In this document: positions 1-11,800 of the stretch, piece by piece
Layout: each line of letters starts with the position of its first letter
Position numbering within the stretch: the stretch's first letter is position 1
Assembly: GCF_964204645.1 (NCBI RefSeq)
Contig: NC_134028.1
Location: 13,063,001-13,127,000, forward strand
Reading direction: 5' to 3'
Length of the DNA: 64,000 nucleotides
Source of the DNA: Tubulanus polymorphus
Lineage: Eukaryota; Nemertea; Palaeonemertea; Tubulaniformes; Tubulanidae
Program-made: the position numbers and the translations under genes
Notes under the pieces: generated by a model
Database searches by the model: none
Seen by the model: only the letters and a program-made list of their open reading frames with translations
What the model was told of the DNA's origin: nothing

Positions 1-698
1 ACCACTTGTGCTAGTAGAATTTGATGCTGTCTTAATTCTGAAAGTAACGGTTGCTTTCTGGGCTTATTTTCTTAAAGATCCGCATGAGCTGAAACTTTTC
101 ACTGGTAATTCCTTTTGAGATTTATGTTTGATGCTCTATCCAACCATTCCAGTTTCAAACTGCACATCACTGAATACCTCTTAAAACCAGATAAATAACA
201 GGCACAGCAAAAACTTCACGGAGAAGGTAAAAATGGTTGTCCAACTTATTCAAGCTTTATGAAATATTTTCAAAATTATTGCAATATAAAATCTCTCAAT
301 GAAAAAATAACATTACACAGGCCTGATTATAACATATCATGTCATTAAGACAGATTTATTTTAATGTTACAATAAAAAACACGGTGCCCATGGGCACTGT
401 TAGATTCAGCACAGAAGTTAGTGAATTGAAGGAGTTAATCATATCAGTCGTACAAGACCATACATTGGTTTAGTAAGGTGCTCTATCAGCTTATACTTGA
501 CATAAAAGGAAATGCATGTTAAGGTAATTAGATTTTAAATGACAAACAGTTGTTTATACAAGGAAGAGAAGGTAACCCATTTTAAGTAGGCCTAATAGAT
601 TTTGAAATGAAATACATACAATGTGGCGATAACAGAGTGACACATAGTGAAATTAACCCAAATCTAATAACGAGTTGATGTGTCTCGATAATAATTGG
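1..698. repeat. Non-coding flank containing a dispersed repeat copy
   Basis: No coding sequence is seen. About 385-620 begins with the palindrome GGTGCCCATGGGCAC and then matches 58262-58473 closely: both contain GATTCAGC, CAGAAGTTAGTGAATTGAA, GGTGCTCTATCAGCT and AAGTAGGCCTAATAGATTTT. It is an interspersed repeat in the same orientation at both places. The left end of the window (1-380) shows nothing I can assign. Confidence 0.6.
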
Positions 699-1907
699 TT
701 AAAAACCAGTATTTAAATTAGTAGATGAATTGGATTTCGAAAGTTTACATATTAGGGCTGATTCCACTATGTGTCTCTTATGAGGCTTGTTGCGGATATC
801 TATTTTGTGTTCTTTAATACGCTGACTAAGATTACATCCCGTTTCGCCGATGTACACCATATTACAGTCTTTACATGGTATCTTATAGACCATGGACTCA
901 ATTAGCTCACTGTTGGGTTTACTTTTGGTTAAAACATTAGTGAGTTTGTTATTGCACTGAAAATCTAGTGTAGATGGTGCTTAATGTGGATTTAAAGCGT
1001 TCCAAAGTAGGTAAATACGGGATTATGATATTCTTTTGAGCTCGGCGTTTTGTGGTCAGGTCATTACATCCAAAGAGAGCAATTCAGGCTTTGAAATGTG
1101 CTTTGTTCAAAATTTTGTCTGGATAGGCTAGTTTCTTGAGAGCAGTTCTTATATGTTTCATTTCTTTATCTAAAAACATTTGATCACAAATACGTTGAGC
1201 TCGAAGAAATAATCCTTGGGCTATTCCAATTTTGATGTTCAATGGAGTAAATGAGAAAAAATGAAGATAGGCTTCAGCATTAGTCAGTTTTCTATATACA
1301 GAGAATTTCAAATGTGTTTTGAAATTATGAATGAGTACATTGAGAAACGGGATGCAGTTATTTTCTTCCCACTCGAAAGTGAAATTCAAAGTAGGATATA
1401 AAGAGTTCAAATAATGTAAGAACCCATTCACATTAAAATCACGGGAAACTAAACAAAGAATATCATCAACGTAACGTCGCCAAATTTTCGGTGTAAAGAG
1501 GAAGAATTTCACTTGCGACATGTTCCAAAAATAAACCAGCTAGAACAGGGGAAAGTGGATTCCCCATAGCCATACCAAAAATCTGTTCAAAAAAGTTAGA
1601 ACCAAATTGAAAATATAAGTTTTTTGTACAAAGTTCAATTAAGTCCAAAAGACAATCAACCAGTATATCAAAATGAAAATCTAAAGTAGGTAAAGTAGGT
1701 TCTAAGAGAACATTAGTGAATGAGCTAGCAACATCAAAAGATATAAATTTATCATGCCCAGGAATAATATCTTTTAAACATTCCAATAAATCCTGGTTAT
1801 GACGTAAAGGGGCATTCGAAAATGAGCCAAGAACCGGTGAAAGAGTTTCAGCCAAATATTTAGATAGTCTATAGGATGGTGAATCACAATTGGAGATGAT
1901 CGGTCGA
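699..1907 (-). mobile_element. Penelope-like element 1 (RT plus GIY-YIG), broken
   Basis: Minus-strand remnant of a Penelope-like retroelement, which copies itself by reverse transcription using a GIY-YIG nick. From the right: RPIISNCDSPSYRLSKYLAE (1907-1850), motif A with FISFDVASSFTN (about 1715-1750), GMAMGNPLSPVLAGLFLEH, then after a one-base frameshift near 1500 the catalytic YVDDI (1459-1473), the FLNVLI and YRKLTNAEAY segments, a linker with further breaks, and the GIY-YIG start VYKIPCKDCNMVYIGETG (about 840-893). The 5' part of the RT is missing: it stops at about 1907, before the N-terminal KIHK region. It is non-functional. Confidence 0.88.
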
Positions 1908-1914
1908 AGCGGAA

Positions 1915-1990
1915 TTGATGATATTCTTTGTTTATTGAGTTGATGAGATCAAGTTTATTAAGTTGATGATATTCTTTGTTTAGTTTCCCG
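1915..1990 (+). repeat. Inverted and duplicated piece of PLE1 active-site DNA
   Basis: 1962-1990 is a 29-base exact reverse complement of 1442-1470, the DNA that encodes YVDDILCLVS in PLE1. A shorter direct copy (20 bases) lies at 1915-1934. The YVDD segment thus occurs three times in 550 bp, once on the minus strand and twice on the plus strand, in the 100-bp gap between the two head-to-head Penelope elements. Confidence 0.85.
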
Positions 1991-2004
1991 CAATTTTCCC
2001 GAAA

Positions 2005-4185
2005 ATGGGTTCTGATGCCGCCGAGTGCACCAAGGGAGTGTACCGATTCAACCGGCTAGTGAAACTCGACCATCACTTCCGAGAGAAACCGGACCGCGAG
2101 GCTCCGCGTTTCTGTCTGCCCAGCAGTTGGGCCCCGGATACAATAGAACCAGTAATCGCCGAATTCTGTAATGACGGGCACGAATTGGCTCAACAAACCA
2201 GGGATATGCGTCGCGTAAATGATAACCTCACTAAACTGGAACGCAAAGCCCTCCAGCAGCTGCGTGACAACACTAATATTGTCATCAATAAGGGTTCCGC
2301 CACGGTTATCATGGACCGCGACGACTACGTCCACAAAGCCATGCGCCAACTAGCTGATCTCGAGTATTATCAGCCACTGCCGCAACCGATCTTGGAACAG
2401 ACCGGGGAAGAAATCTGCGAAATCATCAAAAATATGGCTCGACGAAAAATCATCCCGCTAAAGACCGCCGAATATCTCTTACCGCCGGACAATCCGAAAC
2501 AAAGGCAGTTGTATCTGCTTCCCAAAATCCATAAAGAACGCGAGAAGTGGATGGTACCCGACTGCGTACCACCGGGGAGACCGTCTCCGACTGCGGCCCC
2601 GAAACCTACAAAATTTCGGAACGGATCGACTACTACTTGCAGCCGATCCCCCGGAGTCACCCGTCGTACTTCAAAGATACCAACCACTTTTTAGATATTT
2701 TGGCCGGCAGACAATTTAGCGCTGATGCGTTACTCGTCACCATGGACATCGATTCGCTATACACCAACATCTCCAGCATCATCGCCAGCATCCGAAAAGC
2801 TCTCCGAGATCACCCGAACCCGGGATGCCCGGATGCCGAGCTGCTGAAACTACTCGAAATCAGCCTGAAGAAAAACGACTTTAACTTTAACAGAACACAT
2901 ATCTACAGGTAAAAGGTACCGCAATGGGTAAGCGTTTTGCTCCTTCTTATCTATATCTTTATAGCCGAATGGGAAAAAGAAGGTCTGTCCAGAAGCGAAC
3001 TCCAACCATCGCTATACGCTTGGTTCATCAATGATATCTACATGGTCGGGAACACGGCCGCGAAACGTTGATGGAATTCATCAACGTCCTACAAACAGTG
3101 AGCTGATCCATCAAACTCAAGTTTGAAATCAGCAACACCAGCGTCAAATTCCTGGACGTGACCACTTTCCAAGGCCCGCGATTCGAGGCTAGTGGTACAG
3201 TAGACACCAAAGTCTACTTCAAACCAACCGATTCGCATCAATTACTACATCGATCTTCGTTTCACCCTAAGCACATATTTTCCGGTATAGTTAAAAGTCA
3301 AATTCTCCGGTTCTGACGCATCTGCAATAATGATTCGGACCTACACGCAGCGTCTGGAACCGTCCTTAAAGTACTCAGAGGTCGTGGCTACAAATACCGC
3401 GAACTGCGACACAAAAGCCAAGCTTTACAGCACCACGCCGAGCGTGATCAACGAGAACAACAACGGACCAACGAACCCCCGAAAAAGCGTCTACCGCTTA
3501 TCGTACCTCACTCCGGAGCCAACTGGACCCTAGCCCGTAACATTCGAACCAGATTTACCGAACTGGCTACGGCCACCGGCCGCTCGGACGAGGTAACCAC
3601 GGTTACCGCCTACACCAAGCACAAGAGTCTCAAAGATCTCCTAACCTTGTCGCAGCTGAAACCCACGGAGCCACCCCCTCCCCGAGTCCCCTCTTCATCG
3701 CATCTTAACCGAAATACTTCCGTTGTTTCCAATTCTTCTATTTCCAGGTCTACTCAAAGAACTCCGTCATCCGACGTCGAGGCACCAAGAAATGCAGAAC
3801 ACCTAGATGTTGCATGTGTCCACTCATCCGAGAAACGACCGTTTGCCGCAGCCACAACAAAATGCACGCGATCCGCAGCACAATTAATTGCGCGACCCGT
3901 GAAATTGTATACTGCATCGAATGCACCAAGTGCAACATGCTGTACGTCGGCCAAACCGGAATGTCTCTTCGAGAACGCGTCACACATCACGTCTCACGCA
4001 TCAGAACGAAGAATTCGACTCCAGTCTCGGACCACTTCAACCAGGTCGACCACACCCGCGAACACTTTCAGGTGTACGGTCTCCAACACCTACCAGGCTC
4101 GACGAGACCGATCCGCGAAGCAGCCGAACAAGACTGGATGCGACGACTCGACACGAACACGCCCCTAGGTATCAACGTCCTGTAG
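2005..4185 (+). mobile_element. Penelope-like element 2 (RT plus GIY-YIG), broken
   Basis: Plus-strand Penelope-like retroelement spread over all three frames. 2005-2570 carries the N-terminal region with NIVINKGSATVIMDRDDYV and LYLLPKIHKE. After a frameshift, 2640-2910 carries RT motif A, VTMDIDSLYTNI. Another shift gives KGTAMGKRFAPSY (about 2912-2950). The active-site box reads FINDIYMVG (3021-3050), so the expected YxDD has become INDD-less and is inactive. KFEISNTSVKFLDV (3120-3165) and RRICNN (3315) follow, then a Cys-rich linker CRTPRCCMCP (about 3797-3826). Last comes the GIY-YIG domain VYCIECTKCNMLYVGQTG (about 3906-3960), ending at TAG 4183-4185. The GC-rich coding bias differs from PLE1, so the two are separate lineages. 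Confidence 0.88.
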
Positions 4186-4249
4186 ACCGCCTCACTACAA
4201 CAATTAACTCATACTACTTTCTTTACAGGGATAACCCGCTGCCCGTGCA

Positions 4250-4356
4250 CTAGTGGGGTCTCCAAACCTTCGGTTTGGTCCCCTTACCTCTATCTCTAAA
4301 TCTAACCCTTCTCCTACTACCAAATTCTAACCCTAAACTATCCCTAACCCTAACAC
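4250..4356 (+). repeat. Hairpin plus degenerate telomere-like CCCTAA repeats at PLE2 3' end
   Basis: CCAAACC-TTC-GGTTTGG forms a hairpin flanked by GGGG and CCCC at 4253-4283. It is followed at 4287-4356 by imperfect CCCTAA/TCTAACC units, including ATCCCTAACCCTAACAC. This is the C-rich strand of a TTAGGG-type repeat, much decayed. Confidence 0.55.
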
Positions 4357-4512
4357 TTCTTCATACCCTTAAAACTAGCTGTCATGCCTATTCATTTTTA
4401 TTAAATTTGTGCGCAAGCAATGATGTCATCGGCGACCTTGAAATCGCGCGAGGTGTAGGTCGTGTTATCACCCGAACCGGAAGGTAAGATATTCGTCCTG
4501 GAACTAAAAATA

Positions 4513-4832
4513 ACCACGATACCGCCGGTTCACGTGAACACCTGCTCATCTCTGCAGCTAAGCCAATCACAGAGGAGTCTTTGCTTTCTGATTGGCTTTT
4601 TAAAACAGATATTGTTGCGTTCAGATTTTTGCAAAAATAGCTCATATAAATTTCAACGAGGCCCTTTTTCAAAATTCAGCTTCATAGGGGTTGGAGAATG
4701 GATAATGCTCTAGTGAATGATTTGTATGAATATATGCTCAGTTGCACAGTCACAGAGCCTCAGCTCTGGAAACCATGTCATTTAACCTGCTCCATTTGTA
4801 TAGTAATAGGCTCAGCTTAGGGCTGGCCTAAA
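4513..4832 (+). repeat. Dispersed repeat RepE copy 1
   Basis: About 320 bp nearly identical in order to 44604-44920. Both carry GAGGAGTCTTTGCTTTCTGA, ACGAGGCCCTTTTTCAAAAT, TGAATGATTTGTATGAATAT and CTCCATTTGTATAGTAATAG and end GGCTGGCCTAA. Same orientation, no coding potential. Confidence 0.8.
4604..4604. other. Note on RepE boundaries
   Basis: No target-site duplication could be seen at either RepE copy. The left boundary is set only by where similarity to the second copy begins. Confidence 0.3.
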
Positions 4833-4990
4833 AATCTTCACTTTCACTCAAGTGAAAAATAAATAATGCAGACATATATCCATGCACGGTCGGCCAACAT
4901 ACAGAGAAAACATCGTTAGTATACATATGCCTTTAACGAAAATGACCGCATTTAAAAATCGATCGGGAAATGCTTTTATGGCCATACCAA

Positions 4991-5066
4991 TCTCATCCTC
5001 CATCGACAGGGATTTGAACCTGATGGCATCGAGATTGCCACCGTACGAAACCCTGCCACACTAGAC
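4991..5066 (-). repeat. tRNA-like SINE unit, inverted copy
   Basis: On the minus strand this reads TCTAGTGTGGCAGGG, then a B-box-like CAGGTTCAAATCCCTG (pol III box B, GGTTCRANYCC), and ends GGAGGATGAG. It pairs with a plus-strand copy at 5219-5295. Box A is poor in this copy, so it is a SINE or decayed tRNA derivative rather than a tRNA gene. Confidence 0.55.
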
Positions 5067-5218
5067 GGTGTGTGCAAATACACGTGCAGCTTGGATAACG
5101 TAATTATTAGCCAATCAGAAATCCTGTTATATTTTAGCCCCGTTTTTCCCATTTATAGTCCTTCCGTGAAATTTACCTCAGCAATTACACAACGAGCAAT
5201 CTGATTGGTGTGCACCGC

Positions 5219-5295
5219 GTCTAGTGTGGCAGGGGCTGGTGCTGTGGCTGAGTGTAGCGATGCTATCAGGTTCGAATCTCTGCCTGGGGAGGATG
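5219..5295 (+). repeat. tRNA-like SINE unit, direct copy
   Basis: Starts GTCTAGTGTGGCAGGG, has a box-A-like GTGGCTGAGTGTAG (5245-5258) and a box-B-like GGTTCGAATCTC (5269-5280), and ends GGGGAGGATG. It is the opposite-strand partner of 4991-5066. The about 150 bp between them also starts and ends with inverted GTGTGTGCA/TGTGCACC-type sequence. Confidence 0.6.
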
Positions 5296-5782
5296 TACCA
5301 TTCATGTCATTCCTTAAGATGCTGGTAAACCAGTCATCATCCTCACCCCCTATTTTTTCAACGGATTTGCATTGCTCTGAGAAATGATTAAAATTGATTG
5401 AAAAGGCGGAAATCTGCCGATCAGCGGAAATTTATCATCCATGGTAGAATGGGGAAAATTCATTGAAATTTTGCACATTTCCTCACAATACTTCTAAATA
5501 GCTTAGAGCTGATGGACGGAACTTGCCATATCAATTCCAACACTTACCTCCCTCATAATGACAAAATATCAACTGTGCACTATTCAGTAGTAACAATTTG
5601 TGCCACCAAGAGCTAACAGAAAGTTGAGATCATTCTATAAGGATCAACATGATTGATGAATTGACGGATGGCCACGGAAAGGTGGAAGGAAAATAATAAT
5701 AATCACAGAGAGACAAGGGGGTCTACTTTGAAGGGAGCAGAAAACCTAAATAAACACGAGTACTGAAAATTATAATACTTAC

Positions 5783-5854
5783 AGCAGAATCACGCAATTT
5801 ATCATATAATGTTTCTAATTTTCTGCAAACGTCTTCTAACTTTCTCTTAAGATG
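5783..5854 (-). CDS. SEC31: SEC31 exon, C-terminal helical domain continued
   Basis: 72-nt, 24-codon, phase 0-0 exon with acceptor TTTTGTAG and donor GTAAGTAT. It encodes HLKRKLEDVCRKLETLYDKL and four more residues. This continues the previous exon without a gap relative to the family (…SSATDP then QTKRKLDDASKRLEFLYDKLR), so no exon is missing from the 25.9-kb intron between them. The final exon of the gene was not found to the left. Confidence 0.9.
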
Positions 5855-8800
5855 CTACAAAATAGGAATTGAATCAGGCATTGAAACAAACTTTTATCGT
5901 GAACAACAATGTCCTAATACCTTATTACTACATGAGCTTTATATTAGGGGGTACTATGGTCAGCCTGTAGTATTTCAGGGATCCCAGAGGGCCTTCAGCA
6001 AATCTGCGGAAATTTCGGAAGTTACAAAAAGCTAAGAATAAGAAAATAGAACAAGTCAGTATCATGGCAATAAGTGTATAATTATGTTTTCACACCAAAG
6101 GTCAAAAGGTCGAGCTCACAAAATAAAAATAAATTCTCACCGGCTCGAATTTATTTTCATTTTATTCACTAAACCTTTCAACCTTTGATTTGAATCCATA
6201 ATTATACACTTATTCTAATATTTATATAATTTTAATTCTTATAATTTTAAAATAGATAATGAAGTATATATATAAAAATATTAAAATTAATATTAACATA
6301 CAAAAAATAAATATTATTATAAATTATAAATATATTATCTAGTGAAGAGTGGGAAGAGAAAGAAACCAAGAATTCTTAAAGAATCTTAGACATCTCTTCC
6401 CTCCCCTCTCTCTATATATAAATGGTTTTAAAAAAATTATAAATATAAATTGTTAATCTATGTATAAGTAAATTAAAATTATTAATATTTAGAATCTATT
6501 TTCATTTTTTATCAAGTAAAACATATAATTTATCAATTATTATATATTTCAATTTTTAATTCTTTATCTTCCCTCTCTTCTCTCTATATATAAATGGTTT
6601 TCATGATTATTTCAATAATGATTAATCCATCTATATTTTCTTATGTATTAAAATATAATCAGGGTTCATAGCCTCCAGGCCCAACTTAATTCAAGTACTT
6701 TCAAGGACCTATTTCAACAAAATTCAAGTACTATTTTCTGAAATATACCATATAAACACTACTATTTAAGGCGAATTTATTGCAATGAAAATTCCTTAAA
6801 TTGCAGAAATTTAAAAGAAGTACAAACGCAAATCATCATAAAGAAACATCCACGCGTAGCAGAGTACTTGATAACTTTGGAATCTTTCAGCTTTATTTTA
6901 AGAAAGATTTTCTACATGCATCAGAAATTAATAACTTTAAAACAAGAAATCTGTGGGCCTTTCAACGGAACTACAGGTAGACCTCGCCATCAAAAAGCTA
7001 TACTATCGAAAGCAAAAATAACAAAATTATACAAAATTAAATTACAGCTCATCTACCTATTTACAATCGATTAATTTCCTCCTTTTGAGTTTCGATGGCT
7101 GAAATTAGCTCTTTAGAGCCGCTTCTCCCATCGAAGATATGTTAATGGTTTTGGCGCATATCTTGCACCTAGCTTCTAGTGAAATTGGTCTGCGTTGAAT
7201 CCAACTTTTGTATGATTCATGCACCAACCAGGAGTCAGAGAAATTGCACTTTCCCATACTGGCCTATCTAATTTTGAATGCAACAAATTTCGATGACCGG
7301 GTTAAACGTCTAAATGATAACAGCTTAACGCTTAATCATGATCAGCTCGAGATACCCTGACATAAAAAATCACTTTTCGATAGTTAATGCTCCAAAGATC
7401 GTCAAAATCAAGAACAGTCTTTATATTAATTTGAGGTCATTATTTACTACCAATAATCTATTTAGAATTATTTTGAAGTATTTTTTGTTTATTTCATCAC
7501 AACGGCATTTGTATATACGCGGCGCGCGATAGCGGTAGTGCCGCCACGTGTCTACTAATAGATTTGTATACGCATTGTCAGCAGTGAGCCACGTGCCTAA
7601 TACATTTGTACTGTATATATACACAAGTCAGCAGTGCATACGTGTCTATAGCATGCTGACAGTACAGAGTCACAGCACTCTCACACGTGGTTGGCAGTGC
7701 GTGGGCGTATTGAAGTCAATACAACAAACTAATTGACAAAATTTGGACAACATTAAAAATTCAAGGACTTCTAATGATTTTTACTGAAATTTTGAAAATT
7801 CAAGCATTTTCAAGGCCTTGAAAACGCATTTTGTGATTCAAGCACTATTAAGCACTTTCCAGGATCGCTACGAACCCTGATAATATATGTTTAATAAAAA
7901 ATGTTTAATAAATGGAGAGTAAACAATCAAAAAATAATATTAACTTTATCAAAAGGATAAAAGATATAACAGCTCCTAAATAAATTGCCCATGGGCAGTG
8001 TGGTTTACCTTGAAAGTTAGAGGTTGTTTGGAGTAAGGGCATTGCTTGAAAAATCTTTTTAATTCATGACTTCAAAGCTCTAGAAGTTGATATTGTATTT
8101 TATCTTTCTTAAAGAATTATTTCTTAGTCAAATAAGACCAAAGATAAACATTTGTTTATGATCTACGTCCAAAATATCGTAGGGTACAGGTAGGCGCGGC
8201 ATTGGAAACTATTTTATATTTTCAAAAAATATTTTTCACTATATGAAAAAATATTCAAATAAAATTCATGATGTCACATATCAGAGGGTGGCTGAATATT
8301 GAGTCTTGGAAATGAAACCTCTTCCAATGTATGGCCGCGGAAGCTAAAACACCGGGGCGTAGTATTAGATTCTTTTAAATCCTGGAATTTACCACTACAA
8401 TATTCAGACCTCGACCAATACCTATAGTTTTCTGCTTATTTTCAGGTCACAAGAAATTACAATTTATTACAAATTCTATCAAACAGAAAACACAGCGCTC
8501 ATCTTCTGCTACGACGATTATTCAGCCTGTTATCATACCAAACGCGCATGCGCCAAGCAGCGTTACAGCATCACCATATAGTAGTGTGTATAAGCGTGTG
8601 TTTGTGTGTGCAACAGTCTAATGTTATAGCGCTCCCGCGCACACGAGGAGGCCTTGTGTAGTGAATGTTCGCTTCACTTTGATCTCTATCAACACAATCA
8701 CCGGGTATTAAAACGAAACAATACCTATGGCAATATGTGAAATAATTATATTCTCACCAGCAATGAGCATTTTAGATTCGCACATATACGGCACCTAGTC

Positions 8801-11800
8801 CAATGAAACGTTCGCCATTAATGGCTGTCCAGTAATTATTTTAGTAGCGCCGGAATTCCCCGTATATCCCAAAAACAGCCAATCCCATTCGCTCGTAGAG
8901 ACGACGCCCCCCAATCGAGGTCATTGCAATTTTATACGCAAGAGCTAAGAATTTTCACGACAAAAACAGTTTTTCGTTGAATTTTAACAAAGTTGACCAT
9001 GTCATCGACAGAGGTTCGTCATGTCTTCAATCGCATTGATTATACGTCGTTTAACCTGAGAACCAATGAAAAAAAATGCTCACATAAAAAAACGTACCAC
9101 GATTTTACATGAATTGGCTTGATGCCAAGCTCATACTGCTGACAAAGTTAAACCAAAAAGTAGATTATAAATATAAGGAATTAATTGAATTAACATTAAA
9201 TACAAAAAAGTTAATAACAGATATTGAAATTATTACGACAAAATATGGAAATAAATTTGTAGCACATTTAGAATATAAAGGTTTAAGAAATAATCATAAA
9301 TTTAGAACATATTTACCGGATAGATTACATAGATTATCAATTGAAGATATAGTTGATTTAAAATCTTGAATATCTATATTTAATTTATCAAGGTAAAGAT
9401 GAAAAGGACATCATGTTATAGATTTTGAATTAAAAATGTGTAAAATAAATGGACGAATTTAGATCATACGTTGATTCGAGAAAACTCTCAAATCGTTAAT
9501 CTCATAATTTACTAATACAATTAGATAGAGAATTTATTAAATTGTGTTGATTTAAAATAAGTAAATATTGGTTTATGTAATTCTTTTCATAATATATCGA
9601 ATAAAACTCTTGAACATTTAACTTTTTCAATTTTTTATAGAAAAATTAAAAAATGGTTTAAAAAAATGGTTTATTTCTAAAACCAGGATATAATTTCAAG
9701 AGTGAAGATAAATTTGGAATTAGATTTATTATAAGTGATATCAATAATAAAATAAAAATTAGGTTAACTATAAACAACATAAATTTATGGTAAAAAAAAC
9801 CATTCGCTAAAATTTTAGGAATTACACCAAATAAACTTTATTCAATTGTTGATTCTACATCAAATTTAATACCTTTTACACATTTTTATATTTATTGTAA
9901 TTAAATTGATCCTATAAAAATATTAGAAGCAAATAAAAGTTCAATTTTAATTCTAGTATATTAGATATTTTACCATTAAAAATGTAAAACAATTTGGAAC
10001 ACAAATAAACTGTAATTTAGCTGAATGTGATTTAAACCTTGTATTCCACAATTTAATAGTTTTAAAATTGGAAGTAAGAAATCATAATGGATATTTAATT
10101 GATTAAAATAATTTTCCTGTAATTTATGAAATAGTTATAAAATGTAATGAGTAAATTTTTATAATATAAATATGAATATAACTGTTGGACCGAGTATTTG
10201 TTTTGGATTTGATTTTAAACATGAAAAAGAAATGAAATTTGATATTAATGATGTAATAACTCATATCAATAAATTGCCCATGGGTAAAATGTGGTTTACC
10301 TTGAAAGCTAGAGGTTGTTTGGAGCAAGGGCATTGCTTGAAAAATCTTTTTAATTCGTGACTTCAAAGTTCCACAAGTTTATATTGTATTTTATCTTTCT
10401 TAAAGAATTATTTTGTAGTCAAATAAGACCAAAGATATACATTTGGTTACGGTCCACGTCCAAAAGTTTGTAGGGTACAGGTAGGCGTGGCAGGGAAATT
10501 ATTTTATATTTTCCAAAAAAATATGTTTCACAATATGAAAAAAATATTCAAATAAGGCAATCCCAAAATAATTGTCTGTATGCCGTAACACCGACTCAAC
10601 TTTTCAGGATGAGTCGGTAGGTAAGAAAAAATTTTTTTGCTAAATTTTTGGGCAAAAAAAACAAATTTATCCCCTTTTTACATGGAAACAATATCGCAAA
10701 AATCATCTACGTTGTGCACGGGAAATTTGTCTGATAGCGTAGATTTCGAGAATTATTCTAAAATTATAACTTTGTCCAGAGCGTCATCTCTGTGTTAAAA
10801 ATGAAACAGTACATTGAATACGTGCGCGGTTTTACGTTACCAGCTTTGATATAGTCACTTTGAGAATGAATGGCAGCTTATTGGAACACTGCCAGTTTCC
10901 TGGAAAACTTAAATTAGGCCACATTGACAAGGCATGTTTTCACACGATGCACAGTTGAATTCAAACATATATAATACATAGCTCATACGTAGGCAGTGGG
11001 TCGGTCGGCCGTTTATATCAAAAATAAAATTTATTTCAATGAATCCCAGAAAAAAATTTTCACTCGGTACCTTTGAAGTCGGGTCGGTCGGGTTACGGCA
11101 AACAGACCATTAATATGGGATGGCCTATTCATTATGATGTCACATATCAGAGGGTGGCTGAATATTGGGTCATGGAAACCTCTTCCAATGTTGGCCGCGG
11201 AAGTTAAAATACCGGTACAGAAGAAATCGGTTATTAGATCATTCTAAATCCTGGAATTTACGACTACAATATTCAGACCTCGACCTATACTTTTAGTTTG
11301 CTGCTTAATATTTTCAGGTCACAAGAAATTACAATTTATTACAAATTCTATCAAACAGAAAACACAGCGCTCATTTTCTGCGCCGCTACGATTATTCAGC
11401 CTATTTTTATGTCAAACGCGCACGCGTTACAGCATCACCTTGAATAGTGTACTGTACGAGCTTGTGTGTGTCGTGTAGCACTCTGCGCGCACAGGTGGAG
11501 GCCTCGTGTAAGTGAATGTTCGCTTACACGTCAATGTCAATCAAAACAATCACCGGGTATTAAAATGAAACAATACCTATAGCGGATGTGTGAAATAATT
11601 ACATCCTCACCAGCAATGAGCATTTAAAATTCGCACGTATACGGCACCTAGTCCAATGAAACGTCATGTATATCCAGCCATTCCATGGCTTCCCATAATT
11701 ATCTTAGTAGCACTGGAATTTCCTGTATATCCCAAAAACAGCCAATCCCATTCGCTCGTAGAGACGACGCCCCCCAATCGAGGTCATTGCAATTTTATAC

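Noticed and set aside
4287-4356. True chromosome end
   Set aside because: The repeats are few and degenerate and are followed by ordinary dispersed repeats and a SEC31 exon.
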